From Brevibacillus sp. SYP-B805 (lineage in GTDB: Bacteria; Bacillota; Bacilli; Brevibacillales; Brevibacillaceae), in the NCBI RefSeq assembly GCF_011059135.1, contig NZ_JAALGD010000001.1:372001-436000 (forward strand): 64,000 nt of DNA, written 5' to 3'. Each line of letters starts with the position of its first letter. Positions within the stretch are counted from its first letter, which is position 1. The notes beneath the pieces are model-generated. The model worked only from the letters and a program-made list of their open reading frames with translations. It was not told the DNA's origin and did no database searches. Below, in pieces: positions 23,333 to 32,045 of this stretch. Both the position numbers and the translations under genes were made by a program.

Positions 23333-24583
23333 ATGGATCACTTTCCACTGAAGCCGAATCCGAAGCGAATCCAACAGGATATCGAAACAATGGCCACCTT
23401 TGTCGATCGGACAAAACCCGGGTGGACGAGAAGGCCTTTCACGACGTGGTACGAGCAGGGGAGAAACTGGCTGCGGCAGCAAATGCTCGCATGCGGCATG
23501 GAAGTGGAAATCGACGCGGCTGCCAACCTGATCGGCAGGATCGCCGGCAGTGAATCGAACTTACCGCCGATCATGATTGGTTCCCATACGGATACGGTAA
23601 CAGGCGGCGGCCGATTTGACGGAATTGTCGGTGTTTTGGCCGGCTTGGAAATTGTCCGGAGGATAAAAGAAACAGGAACTCTGCTCCGCCATCCGCTGGA
23701 GATCGTTGATTTCACGGCGGAAGAACCGAGTGAGTTTGGCATTTCCACCATCGGCAGCAGAGGCATGGTGAACAATCTGACGGAGGAGATGCTGGCAAGG
23801 CAGGATATGACCGGTCTTTCCCTGCGGGACGCGATCAAGATGGCGGGCGGCGATCCGGAACGGCTTGCCGCGCGGGCGCGCAAAAAGGGAGAGGTGGCCC
23901 TCTACCTGGAGCTTCATATTGAACAGGGGCCGGTGCTGGAACAGACCCACAACCAACTGGGCGTGGTGACAGGGATCGTGGGGATACACCGCTATCGGGT
24001 GGTGGTGGAAGGAAAGGCCAACCACGCCGGCACCACTCCGATGGACATGCGGTTTGACGCGTTGACCGGGGCTTCGCAGCTGATTCTGGAGTTGGAAGCC
24101 ATCTGCCGGGAGCCGCATGTGGAACCGGTCGTGGGGACCGTGGGCAAACTGCACGTGGAGCCAAACGCAGCCAATGTGATTCCGGGCAGCGTGATGTTTG
24201 AGCTGGAAGTGCGCTCGCTCGATACCGGCCTGTTGGAACAAATCATGCGCCGCTTTCAGAAGAGGGCCGCTGAAATTGGCAAGTCGCGAACATTGAACAT
24301 CAGCATCGACAGTTTGTCCAAATCAGAGGCGATCCGTGTGGATGAAACAATCCGGCAAGTGATCGCCGAAGCATGTCAAAATACGGCCAAGACGGCTTAT
24401 CTGCCCAGCGGAGCGGGCCACGATGCCAATCAGCTGGCAAAGATCGCACCGATCGGGATGATTTTTGTTCCCAGCAAGGATGGCAGAAGCCATTGTTCGG
24501 AGGAATGGACGGATTACGCAGACGTGGCACGGGGCGTGGAAGCTTTGGCCCGGGCCGTGATGAGCTTTGATCAACAGCTTTAG
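23333..24583 (+). CDS. N-carbamoyl-L-amino acid hydrolase (M20 family), probable N-carbamoylglutamate hydrolase
   Basis: A 416-residue dinuclear zinc hydrolase. GSHTDTVTGGGRFDGIVGVLAG supplies the first metal His and bridging Asp, DFTAEEPSEFG the catalytic and metal Glu pair, LELHIEQGPVLE the next His, and GAGHDANQLA plus GRSHCSEEWT the C-terminal ligands. GKANHAGTTPMDMRFDAL is the dimerisation-lid signature of the AmaB/HyuC/allantoate amidohydrolase group. It would cleave N-carbamoyl-glutamate to glutamate, CO2 and ammonia, closing the pathway in central nitrogen metabolism. Last gene of the operon; a terminator follows. Confidence 0.88.
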   Translation: MDHFPLKPNPKRIQQDIETMATFVDRTKPGWTRRPFTTWYEQGRNWLRQQMLACGMEVEIDAAANLIGRIAGSESNLPPIMIGSHTDTVTGGGRFDGIVGVLAGLEIVRRIKETGTLLRHPLEIVDFTAEEPSEFGISTIGSRGMVNNLTEEMLARQDMTGLSLRDAIKMAGGDPERLAARARKKGEVALYLELHIEQGPVLEQTHNQLGVVTGIVGIHRYRVVVEGKANHAGTTPMDMRFDALTGASQLILELEAICREPHVEPVVGTVGKLHVEPNAANVIPGSVMFELEVRSLDTGLLEQIMRRFQKRAAEIGKSRTLNISIDSLSKSEAIRVDETIRQVIAEACQNTAKTAYLPSGAGHDANQLAKIAPIGMIFVPSKDGRSHCSEEWTDYADVARGVEALARAVMSFDQQL

Positions 24584-24626
24584 CGTGGCCGCGTTTCACA
24601 CGCGCGCTGCTCATGAAACAAACGGG

Positions 24627-24667
24627 AAACGCCCTTTTCGACGCCATCCGTCGGGAAGGGCGTTTTG
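24627..24667 (+). terminator. Terminator of the catabolic operon
   Basis: Stem AAACGCCCTT/AAGGGCGTTT (24627-24636 with 24656-24665) enclosing a second short stem, then TTGA. It lies 44 bp after the last operon gene. Confidence 0.75.
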
Positions 24668-24756
24668 ACATGCCGGAGCCGCGGGTCGGGAAGGAGCGGC
24701 AGCAGAAGAAAACGTGCACTCCCGCATGTTCAGGAGTGCACGCATAACGCCCGGTC

Positions 24757-26811
24757 TCAGATTTTGAACCGGCCAACCAATTCCTTTAAGCTTTCCGACA
24801 TGCTGCTGAGGTAAGCCGCCGACGCCGTCACCTCTTCAACGGAAGCAAGCTGTTCCTGCGCTGCCGCCGACAGCTCCTGCGAAAAGTTGAACGACTGCTC
24901 CGTAACCTCTGACACCTCTTCGATCGATTTCGATACCTGGTCGGTGAAGGCTGCCATATGCCTGGAAGCCGTGGCGACCTCTTCAATCTGGCTGACAACC
25001 GTTTGAACGGAAGATTGAATCGCCTCAAAGGATTGCCCTGCGAGCAGAACCATTTCCATCCCGTCTTGAACCTCCTTCATGGCCGTTTCCATCGCTTCGG
25101 AGGTTTGCTTGATTTCGTTGCGAATCGCCAGCAGATCTTCCTCGATTTGCTCGGAAGAGACAGCCGACTGCTCCGCCAGCTTCCGCACTTCGGAGGCTAC
25201 CACGGCAAAGCCGCGTCCCTGTTCTCCGGCTCTGGCCGCTTCTATCGCGGCATTCAGGGCGAGCAATTTGGTCTGGGAAGAGATATCCCCGATGATCCCG
25301 ATAATTTCCGTTACCTTTTGCGACCTGCTGCCCAATTCCCGGACGGATTCCGACAATCTGCTCACCGTTTGCTGGATCGAGTTCATTTGCTGCGAAACGG
25401 ATTGCAGGACGGTAGCCCCTTCTAACGCCTTGTCGGAAGAAAATTTGGAGCTTTCCGAAGCCGAGGTGACATTGGACATAATTTGCTGCGAACTGGACAA
25501 AATCTCGGCGATCGCTTTCGTGCTTTCTTCCACCGATCGGACCTGCTTCTCGGAACCGGCTGCCAGCGTCTGCGCTGCCTCCGCGATTTGCTCGGAAACC
25601 TTGTTGTTTTGCAGGGAGTTGGCCGACAGCTGGGCGGAGGAGTCGGAAAGCCGGGTGGCGTTGTCGCGAACGTCCTTAATAATCGCATGCAGCGAATCCG
25701 CCATTTGGTTGAAACTGAGGGCCGTTTTGCCGATCTCGTCTTCGCGTTTGATTTCCACGCGCTGCGTCAAGTCACCCTGGCTGATTTTTCCGGATGCTTC
25801 CACCAACTTGTTCAGCGGCCTGATGATCGACATGATGATGAAATAGATCATGATCGCCCCGATCAGCAGCGCCACGGCGACCACAAGCAGGGTGCGGTTC
25901 AGAATCGGTTTGGCCAAGTCCGAAATCTCGCTGCTCGACATGTTCCCGGCCACTTTCCAGCCGGTAATCGGATTCGTCACATAAATCATTTTCTTCGGTT
26001 CGCCCTTGAAAATGTATTCATAAGAGCCGGAAGCGTTCGGTTCCCGGTACATTACTTCGTTATGCGCCGACGTTGGAGTACCGATCTTGTTCGTAGGATG
26101 TATCAAAAATTGCTTGTTCTTCGTGTAAATGACGATGTAGCCGTTTTGTCCGATATGGACATCTTTCACCAGGCTGCGAAGCTCCTCCAGGTTGATGTTG
26201 AAGCCGACGACAGCCGGCTGCCCGGGTACCGCTTTGGCTGCCGTGATCACCAACTGGCCGCCGCTGATCGGGTCAGCATAAGGGTCGGTCAGAATAACCT
26301 TATCGTTGTTCACCGCTTCATTGTACCAAGGCATTTCCCTGGCGTTGTAGTCGGCGGGGATGTTGACATCCTTCGAGGCGTGGATGTACGTCCCGTTGTC
26401 CATCGCGATGAAAGGCGCGCTCGCTCCGGGATGTTCGTCCAGAAATTGCTGCAAAAATGCCTGCAAATTCAGGTTGGGATTTTGCTTCATGCTGTCGGCG
26501 ATCTGCTTGGATAAGGAGTCGAGCTCCTGCTCTCTTGTACTGATCCAATTGTCGATGTATCGGTTGGTTAAAGCCACGTTTTCCGTGGCGCTGTTCATCA
26601 GCAGTTCTTCGATTTGCGCTTGCGATTTGGCGTAGGTCAGCCAGCCGATCACAATCCCCGGAATCAACAAGATGAGGAAGGAGAACAGGAACAGTTTGCC
26701 GCGTACACTGGCGAACGGGGACAGGATATTTTTCCATTTCCAAGACTTGAAGGAGGATGGTTTGTTGTTCCTTTCTGCTTTTCGTATCATCGCTGCATAC
26801 ACTCTCCACAT
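24757..26811 (-). CDS. Methyl-accepting chemotaxis protein with dCache sensor
   Basis: A 684-residue transmembrane chemoreceptor: TM1 about 38-60 ([19 protein letters not shown]), an extracellular double-Cache domain of about 250 residues with [13 protein letters not shown] and ILTDPYAD (the R-x2-P-W-Y and D features seen in amino-acid-binding dCache domains), TM2 about 308-330, HAMP ([23 protein letters not shown]) and a signalling domain with the invariant hairpin [21 protein letters not shown]. Last gene of a four-gene operon; 12 bp separate it from the MFS gene. Control by the c-di-GMP riboswitch upstream would link motility behaviour to c-di-GMP. Ligand unknown. Confidence 0.9.
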   Translation of the reverse strand: MWRVYAAMIRKAERNNKPSSFKSWKWKNILSPFASVRGKLFLFSFLILLIPGIVIGWLTYAKSQAQIEELLMNSATENVALTNRYIDNWISTREQELDSLSKQIADSMKQNPNLNLQAFLQQFLDEHPGASAPFIAMDNGTYIHASKDVNIPADYNAREMPWYNEAVNNDKVILTDPYADPISGGQLVITAAKAVPGQPAVVGFNINLEELRSLVKDVHIGQNGYIVIYTKNKQFLIHPTNKIGTPTSAHNEVMYREPNASGSYEYIFKGEPKKMIYVTNPITGWKVAGNMSSSEISDLAKPILNRTLLVVAVALLIGAIMIYFIIMSIIRPLNKLVEASGKISQGDLTQRVEIKREDEIGKTALSFNQMADSLHAIIKDVRDNATRLSDSSAQLSANSLQNNKVSEQIAEAAQTLAAGSEKQVRSVEESTKAIAEILSSSQQIMSNVTSASESSKFSSDKALEGATVLQSVSQQMNSIQQTVSRLSESVRELGSRSQKVTEIIGIIGDISSQTKLLALNAAIEAARAGEQGRGFAVVASEVRKLAEQSAVSSEQIEEDLLAIRNEIKQTSEAMETAMKEVQDGMEMVLLAGQSFEAIQSSVQTVVSQIEEVATASRHMAAFTDQVSKSIEEVSEVTEQSFNFSQELSAAAQEQLASVEEVTASAAYLSSMSESLKELVGRFKI

Positions 26812-26823
26812 GTTATCTTTCTC

Positions 26824-27987
26824 TCAATTCTCAGTTGTGTGAATGGGTTGGGTACTCTTCGTTTTTCCTGCCAGCAAATAATTGCTGAGCAGGGCCAGAA
26901 CGATGATGCATGTCGTGGTCACGACCAAACCGTTCCATGCGTAACGTGACCATAATAATCCCGGAATGTAGGCGCCGAGACTTCCGCCGACATAGAAGAA
27001 GAAGAGATACAGGGAAGAAGCGGCGCCTCTGGACCCATTTGCGATATCGGTCACGTAGGCTGTCGTAGCCGACTGGGACGCGAAATTTCCAAACGCGAGA
27101 ATGGACGCACCGGCCAGCAGCGCAGGCAGCGACGGATAAAGCGTAAGCAGGATGCCTGACGCTCCGATCAGATGCCCGCAGGCCATGGTCGCTCTCCGGC
27201 CGATGCGGTCGGATAAGTAACCCGCTAGCGGAGCGGAAAAAATGCCAAACATGTAAGTAACATAAAGCATCGAAATTTGTGTTGCATTAAGATGAAAGGA
27301 AGCCCCGGAAGCATAGAAGGGCAGATAGGTGAAAAAGCCGATAAACGCGAAAAACTGCGAGAAGCCGATAAAAAATGTGCCGATCAGCGCCGGATTGCGG
27401 AAATGCGCCAGAAAACCGCCGATTGCCTTGTTGGTTTGATTCCGGGAGCCGGGCAAATACAGCCAGACAAGCACGGTGACCAGCAGGGAAAAGAGCCCGA
27501 TCGCCAGAAAGACGGCATGCCATGAGAATGCTTCGGCGATCGGCCCGGCAATGACCCGGCCGGCCAATCCGCCGGCTACGGTGGCGCTGACGTAGGCGCC
27601 GAGCGCACGGCCGCGCCGGTCGGCCGGAAATTCTTCGGACACGTAGGCGACCAGTACGGCCGTCACGCCGGGGATGCACAAACCGTGCACGACCCGCCAG
27701 AACAAGATCCAGCCGAAAGAGTCTGTTATGGCCAGCATGGCGCTCGGAACAATCAGCAGCAGGCAAAAAACCCCGATCGCTTTCTTGCGGTCCCACCGGT
27801 CAAACAGCGGCGCGAGCGCGAGCGATGAAACCGCGAGCGCGATGATCGTCAGGGAGATCGTCAAGCTGGCGGTTGCGATCGAGATGCCGTACTTGTCGGA
27901 CAACCACGGCAGCAGCGGCTGTGGCGCGTACAGCAAGATGAACACATTCATGGTGGCCAAAAATATAATCAATTGACGGCGTACCAT
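26824..27987 (-). CDS. MFS transporter
   Basis: A 387-residue twelve-helix major facilitator. The loop 2-3 motif appears as LAPLFDRWDRKKAIG and the matching loop 8-9 as LAGYLSDRIGRRATMACG. GRVIAGPIAEAFSWHAVFLAI is the motif C/antiporter-like helix 5 region. ATG 27987 has AAAGGAGACC eight bases upstream; a longer TTG-started frame contains that ribosome binding site and is rejected. Situated between a citrate synthase-like enzyme (24 bp) and a chemoreceptor, so the substrate is probably a carboxylate or related metabolite, but this is context only. Confidence 0.88.
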   Translation of the reverse strand: MVRRQLIIFLATMNVFILLYAPQPLLPWLSDKYGISIATASLTISLTIIALAVSSLALAPLFDRWDRKKAIGVFCLLLIVPSAMLAITDSFGWILFWRVVHGLCIPGVTAVLVAYVSEEFPADRRGRALGAYVSATVAGGLAGRVIAGPIAEAFSWHAVFLAIGLFSLLVTVLVWLYLPGSRNQTNKAIGGFLAHFRNPALIGTFFIGFSQFFAFIGFFTYLPFYASGASFHLNATQISMLYVTYMFGIFSAPLAGYLSDRIGRRATMACGHLIGASGILLTLYPSLPALLAGASILAFGNFASQSATTAYVTDIANGSRGAASSLYLFFFYVGGSLGAYIPGLLWSRYAWNGLVVTTTCIIVLALLSNYLLAGKTKSTQPIHTTEN

Positions 27988-28011
27988 TAGCGGTCTCCTT
28001 TTCCCCAAGCG

Positions 28012-29103
28012 TTATGCAGAAGGCAATCGTCCGATGTAAACGGAATCCGGATACACCAAACGGCCTTGGGAGGCTTCAAAGATATGCGCGCACCAGCCTA
28101 CCGACCGCGTTAAAGCAAAAGTAGGCGTGAACAGTTCCGGTTCAAAGCCGATCGCATTCATGACGGCTGCCGCATAAAACTCCACATTGGTATACAGCTT
28201 TTGGTGAGGTTTATATACGGCCAGCAGATCCTGGGCCGTCTGCTCCACGTGCACGGCCAGATCGAGCCAGGCGTCACTGCCTGACAGTTCGGTGGCGATG
28301 AGCCTTAACGCTTCGGACCGCGGGTCTTTCGTTTTGTAAACGCGGTGTCCGAAGCCCGGCAATCTGCCGCCGCTTTCCAAGCGCTGCTTGATCCACGGCT
28401 CAGCGTTCTCCTTCGTGCCGATCTCTTTCAGCATATCCATCACCAGGGAAGGGGCTCCGCCATGAAGCGGTCCCTTCAAGGCGCCGATGGCTCCGGTGAT
28501 CGCGGAAACGAGATCCGAGCGGGTGGAGGCAATCACGCGGGCGGTAAAGGTGGAGCTGTTCATCCCGTGATCCATCAGCAGGTTCAAATAGGCTTCCAGC
28601 GCCTGAACATGGACGGGGGACGGCTCCGTGCCCCTCAGCATGTATAAATAGTTAGCGGTATGCCCGAGGTCGGCCCGGGGAGCAACGGGCTCCAGGCCCT
28701 TGCGCCGACGGTAGCCATAAGCGATGATCACGGGCAGCTTCACAATGACGTCGGCGGCTTGCTCCAGCGTCGGCGGATAATCCGGGCTGCCGATGCCCAG
28801 CGCGGAGACAGCGGTACGCAGCACGCTCATCAAGTCGTGCGTTGCGGAAAGGGCGTCGATGACGCTGCGGACGGAAGCGGGGAGCTCCCGTGCGGACGCC
28901 CACTTGTCCAGCGTCTCCTTGCGCTCGTCTGTCTCCGGCAGCTTCCCGTGCAGGAGCAGAAAAGCAACTTCTTCGAAGCTTTTTTCGCGAGCCAGATCCC
29001 TGGCGCGAAATCCCCGATACACCAGGTCCCCCTTCTCGGCGTCGACAAGGCTGACCTCTGTTTTGGCGACAACGACGTTCTCAAGTCCTTCATTTACAGT
29101 CAT
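28012..29103 (-). CDS. Citrate synthase-family enzyme (citrate or 2-methylcitrate synthase)
   Basis: A 363-residue short-form citrate synthase. Catalytic histidines and the aspartate region are in LLMDHGMNSSTFTARVIAST, GALKGPLHGGAPSLVMDML and GFGHRVYKTKDPRSEALR; the C-terminal ALTRSVGWCAHIFEA is the usual arginine-bearing CoA segment. Length matches B. subtilis CitA/MmgD. The pairing with an acyl-CoA dehydrogenase suggests action on an acyl-CoA product (acetyl- or propionyl-CoA condensation with oxaloacetate), as in the mmg-type cluster; the two specificities cannot be told apart by eye. Confidence 0.88.
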   Translation of the reverse strand: MTVNEGLENVVVAKTEVSLVDAEKGDLVYRGFRARDLAREKSFEEVAFLLLHGKLPETDERKETLDKWASARELPASVRSVIDALSATHDLMSVLRTAVSALGIGSPDYPPTLEQAADVIVKLPVIIAYGYRRRKGLEPVAPRADLGHTANYLYMLRGTEPSPVHVQALEAYLNLLMDHGMNSSTFTARVIASTRSDLVSAITGAIGALKGPLHGGAPSLVMDMLKEIGTKENAEPWIKQRLESGGRLPGFGHRVYKTKDPRSEALRLIATELSGSDAWLDLAVHVEQTAQDLLAVYKPHQKLYTNVEFYAAAVMNAIGFEPELFTPTFALTRSVGWCAHIFEASQGRLVYPDSVYIGRLPSA

Positions 29104-29152
29104 GGTTCGCTCTCCAATCTGTTGCGGTGTCCGTTCGATAAGGTCAGGCGGG

Positions 29153-30349
29153 TTAAGGCGCCACTTTGACGGCGTGTAGCGGTTGTTCTTCCCGAGCGCG
29201 CCCCAGCATCGTATCGTAGATTTCCCTGCCCATCAAATCCCGACCGATCAACGATTTCAGCACGTCCGTACTGCCGTCGGCTATCATCAGGCCGCGCACG
29301 TCGCGCAGTTTCTGCTCGAGGCCGTATTCCTTGACGTAGCCCCGGGCGCCATGGATCTGCAGCATGTCGTCGATCGCCTTGTAAGCGGTGGTCGTTGCAT
29401 ACCATTTGGCCATCGAGGCTTCCATCGTATTGGAATGACCACGGTCCAAGACGTCCAGCGCCTTCAAGCTGAGCAGGCTGGCCGTTTCCAGCAGGGTTGC
29501 TTGCTCGGCGATTTTGTGCATGACGGACTGGAACCGGCCGATTGGACCGCCGAAAGCCATCCGTTCCTTGGCATACTGCACGCCTTGCTCCAGCGCCTTT
29601 CTGGCTGCTCCGACGCAGATGATGCCCATCAGCACCCGCCAATAGCCGAAGTGCTGGTTGAAGATCCGGAAGCCTTCCCCTTCATTCCCCAATCGGTTCG
29701 CCGCCGGAATCACGACATCGTGAAGCCGGAAGCCGCCATAGGACCAACCTTTCATTCCCATCGGCTCCAGGGCATATTTCTCGATATTGGGATCGTCCAT
29801 ATCGACAAGGAATGCGGTCAAGCCTTTCGTTCCGGAACCGTGCTTCGTCTGCGCGAAGACGACGAATACGCCGGCCTCCTCCACGCGGCTTACCCATTCC
29901 TTGCCGCCCGACAATATGTAATTTGCGCCATCTTTGCGAGCGAACGTTTCAATAGCGGCCAGGTCAGAACCGCAGTTCGGTTCCGTCAAACCGACGCCCA
30001 CCAACAAATCTCCTTTCAGGAGGGAAGGCAGATACCTGCTTTTTTGCTCATGAGTTCCGAATTTGGCGATCATGTTGCCGTGTCCGGCGCCGATCACTTC
30101 GCGGGTGTTGACGCCGAATTTGCCGCATTCCTCGTAAAGAAGTCCCATTGTGACGGCGCTCAACCCTTCGCCACCGTATTCCTTCGGGACATCCAGGCCA
30201 ATGAGTCCCCGTTTGCCGGAGGCTTGGCGGATATGCCAAGGCAGCTGTTCGCTATCGCTTTTTAAAGCATTTTCCACATCCAGGTCGAGCATGAACTGTC
30301 TGATCTTCTCCACCCACATCAATTGATCTTCTGTCCATTTGAATTTCAT
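29153..30349 (-). CDS. Acyl-CoA dehydrogenase family enzyme
   Basis: A 398-residue FAD-dependent acyl-CoA dehydrogenase. LTEPNCGSDLAAI and GGKEWVSRVEEA are the first FAD-binding signature area; RMAFGGPIGRFQSVMHKIAE and the C-terminal QIHGARGYVKEYGLEQKLRDVRG are conserved dimer/FAD segments. The region that carries the catalytic glutamate in many members (YEGT) reads ADGSTDV, as in ADGPDEV-type subfamilies, so the base may be Asp or lie elsewhere. First gene of the c-di-GMP-controlled operon, 49 bp before the citrate synthase gene, with GGAGGAAATACC as ribosome binding site. Substrate unknown. Confidence 0.88.
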   Translation of the reverse strand: MKFKWTEDQLMWVEKIRQFMLDLDVENALKSDSEQLPWHIRQASGKRGLIGLDVPKEYGGEGLSAVTMGLLYEECGKFGVNTREVIGAGHGNMIAKFGTHEQKSRYLPSLLKGDLLVGVGLTEPNCGSDLAAIETFARKDGANYILSGGKEWVSRVEEAGVFVVFAQTKHGSGTKGLTAFLVDMDDPNIEKYALEPMGMKGWSYGGFRLHDVVIPAANRLGNEGEGFRIFNQHFGYWRVLMGIICVGAARKALEQGVQYAKERMAFGGPIGRFQSVMHKIAEQATLLETASLLSLKALDVLDRGHSNTMEASMAKWYATTTAYKAIDDMLQIHGARGYVKEYGLEQKLRDVRGLMIADGSTDVLKSLIGRDLMGREIYDTMLGRAREEQPLHAVKVAP

Positions 30350-30440
30350 GGTATTTCCTCCGATATTCTATGTTTTTCATGTGGAAAGAACTGTCGTTTG
30401 ACTTATTTGATTTCGCCAAACCTCCTTTATTTTGCATGTG

Positions 30441-30476
30441 AAAATAAAAAAGCCACCTTTTACATAAAAAGGCAGC
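30441..30476 (-). terminator. Expression-platform terminator of the c-di-GMP riboswitch
   Basis: On the minus strand a 10-bp stem (30476-30467 with 30461-30452, two G-U pairs) is followed by TTTTTTATTTT. Its leading bases (GCCGAAA on plus, 30475-30481) can instead pair with the 3' edge of the aptamer (plus 30506-30512, TTTCGGC), an antiterminator. Confidence 0.75.
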
Positions 30477-30499
30477 CGAAAAAACACAAAATGGCAGAG

Positions 30500-30595
30500 A
30501 GCCAATTTCGGCAGCCCGGCGATCATGGTCGTTATGACTTTAGACCCGTAGCTTTGCGTCCTAACCTTTCGGATAGTTTGCCCTTAACGTAAATT
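30500..30595 (-). promoter_or_regulatory. Cyclic-di-GMP-I (GEMM-I) riboswitch
   Basis: Read on the minus strand the conserved GEMM-I elements appear in order: AGGGCAAAC (30584-30576), the GNRA-loop hairpin TCCGAAAGG, GGACGCAAAGC, GG-T-CTAAAG (tetraloop-receptor side), then GCCGGGCTGCCG closing the second helix. The linear match to the classic aptamer is unmistakable. The aptamer lies about 150-250 nt ahead of the acyl-CoA dehydrogenase start and is followed by a terminator. Because aptamer 3' bases are needed for the antiterminator, ligand binding should favour termination (OFF switch); that direction is inferred from base pairing only. Confidence 0.92.
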
Positions 30596-30803
30596 TTTTC
30601 CTTTAGTAGTTCAATTGTAACGCATTTTCAAAATTTTTCATAGACCATTTGGTAAATTTTTTTCGGCTTATTGTTGGTATGGAATATTCAGCGGTGAAAT
30701 CTCAGCAGGCGATCATTCAACGATATGGGCATATGATTGAAAAGGGTATTTAGTTTTTTCATATATTATTTGCAGCACATTGTCATTTCGCTGGTACCGC
30801 AGA

Positions 30804-30847
30804 TGTGACGAAGGTCACAGCGGCAGCGCAAGGAGAAGGGCTAACAT
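30804..30847 (+). promoter_or_regulatory. Crp/Fnr-type site and promoter of hemE operon
   Basis: TGTGA-CGAAGG-TCACA (30804-30819) is a perfect TGTGA-N6-TCACA palindrome. TAACAT at 30842-30847 serves as -10, putting the predicted start near 30853 and the site centre at about -41.5, the class II activator position. The rest of 30596-30803 shows only AT-rich sequence. Confidence 0.75.
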
Positions 30848-30977
30848 GAAGATGGTAAGCGTCATCATGCCAAATCTCCGAATGATTTTTTAAAGAACAA
30901 CACGCGGCTAAGAGCTTCTTCCGTCCGGTTTCATGCGAAGGGTTTGTTCATGGCTCTTGGCATCCAAGGAGGAAACC

Positions 30978-32045
30978 ATGAATTACAATGATCTTTTTCT
31001 CAGAAGCTGCAGGAAAGAAAAAGTCGACACGATTCCGGTGTGGTACATGCGCCAGGCCGGCAGATACGATCCTGAGTACCGCCGCATCAAAGAGAAGTAT
31101 TCGCTGCTGGAGATATGCGCCATCCCGGAACTGGCTGCGGAAGTTACGCTGATGCCGGTGAAAAAATTGGGGGTGGATGCGGCCATCCTGTATTCCGATA
31201 TCATGAATCCCGTCGCGTCGATCGGGATTGATTTCGATATTGTGAAAAACGTGGGGCCGGTCATATACAATCCGATCCGGTCCGCCCAGGACGTCGAACG
31301 GCTGCGTCCGATTGACGTGGAAGGCGATCTGCCGCACATTCTGGAGACCATCCGCATCCTCGACCGTGAGTTGACCGTGCCGCTCATCTCGTTTGTCGGC
31401 GCGCCGTTCACGATCGCAAGCTACCTGATCGAAGGCAAACCTTCGAAAAACTATTTGAAAACAAAAGCGCTGATGTACAGCCAGCCGGATGTATGGCGTT
31501 CCCTGATGGAGAAATTGGGGAATATGGCTGTCGCCTATATCCGTGCGCAAGTCGCTGCGGGAGCGAAAGCGGTGCAGCTGTTTGACAGCTGGGTGGGGGC
31601 GCTGTCGCCGGACGATTTCCGGCAATATGTACTGCCCGTGCTCAGCCGCATTTTCACGGAAATCGCCGATCTGCCGCAGCCGAAGATTTACTTTCCCGGC
31701 GTAGGCTCGGGAGAACTGCTTGCCGAATTGAGAGAGCTGCAGGCGGACGTGATCGGACTGGACTGGCGGGTGTCTATCCGGGAAGGACGCCGCCGGGTTG
31801 GAGAAAAATTCGCCGTGCAGGGCAATCTGGATCCGACGGTGTTAACCGCGCCGATGTCTGTGATCGAACAGTACGCCAAGCAGATTGTGGATCAGGGAAT
31901 GGAGAAACCGGGGTATGTCTTCAATCTCGGTCACGGCGTGTTTCCCGAAGCTTCTCTGGACAAGCTGAAAGCGCTGACCGCATTCGTGCACCAGTATTCA
32001 GCAGCCGCATTGCAACAGCAGCCGGAAGGAAGGGAAGCGCGATGA
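30978..32045 (+). CDS. hemE: Uroporphyrinogen III decarboxylase
   Basis: A 355-residue cytoplasmic enzyme converting uroporphyrinogen III to coproporphyrinogen III. The N-terminal signature PVWYMRQAGRYDPEYR (with the substrate-binding arginines), the catalytic aspartate in LYSDIMNP, and VQLFDSWVGALSPDDF and GYVFNLGHGVFPEA are all present. ATG 30978 follows AAGGAGGAAACC. First gene of hemE-hemH-hemY; the downstream ferrochelatase overlaps its stop by 4 bp. The Fnr-type site upstream suggests haem supply is raised when NO reductase, oxidase and hemerythrin are needed. Confidence 0.96.
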   Translation: MNYNDLFLRSCRKEKVDTIPVWYMRQAGRYDPEYRRIKEKYSLLEICAIPELAAEVTLMPVKKLGVDAAILYSDIMNPVASIGIDFDIVKNVGPVIYNPIRSAQDVERLRPIDVEGDLPHILETIRILDRELTVPLISFVGAPFTIASYLIEGKPSKNYLKTKALMYSQPDVWRSLMEKLGNMAVAYIRAQVAAGAKAVQLFDSWVGALSPDDFRQYVLPVLSRIFTEIADLPQPKIYFPGVGSGELLAELRELQADVIGLDWRVSIREGRRRVGEKFAVQGNLDPTVLTAPMSVIEQYAKQIVDQGMEKPGYVFNLGHGVFPEASLDKLKALTAFVHQYSAAALQQQPEGREAR

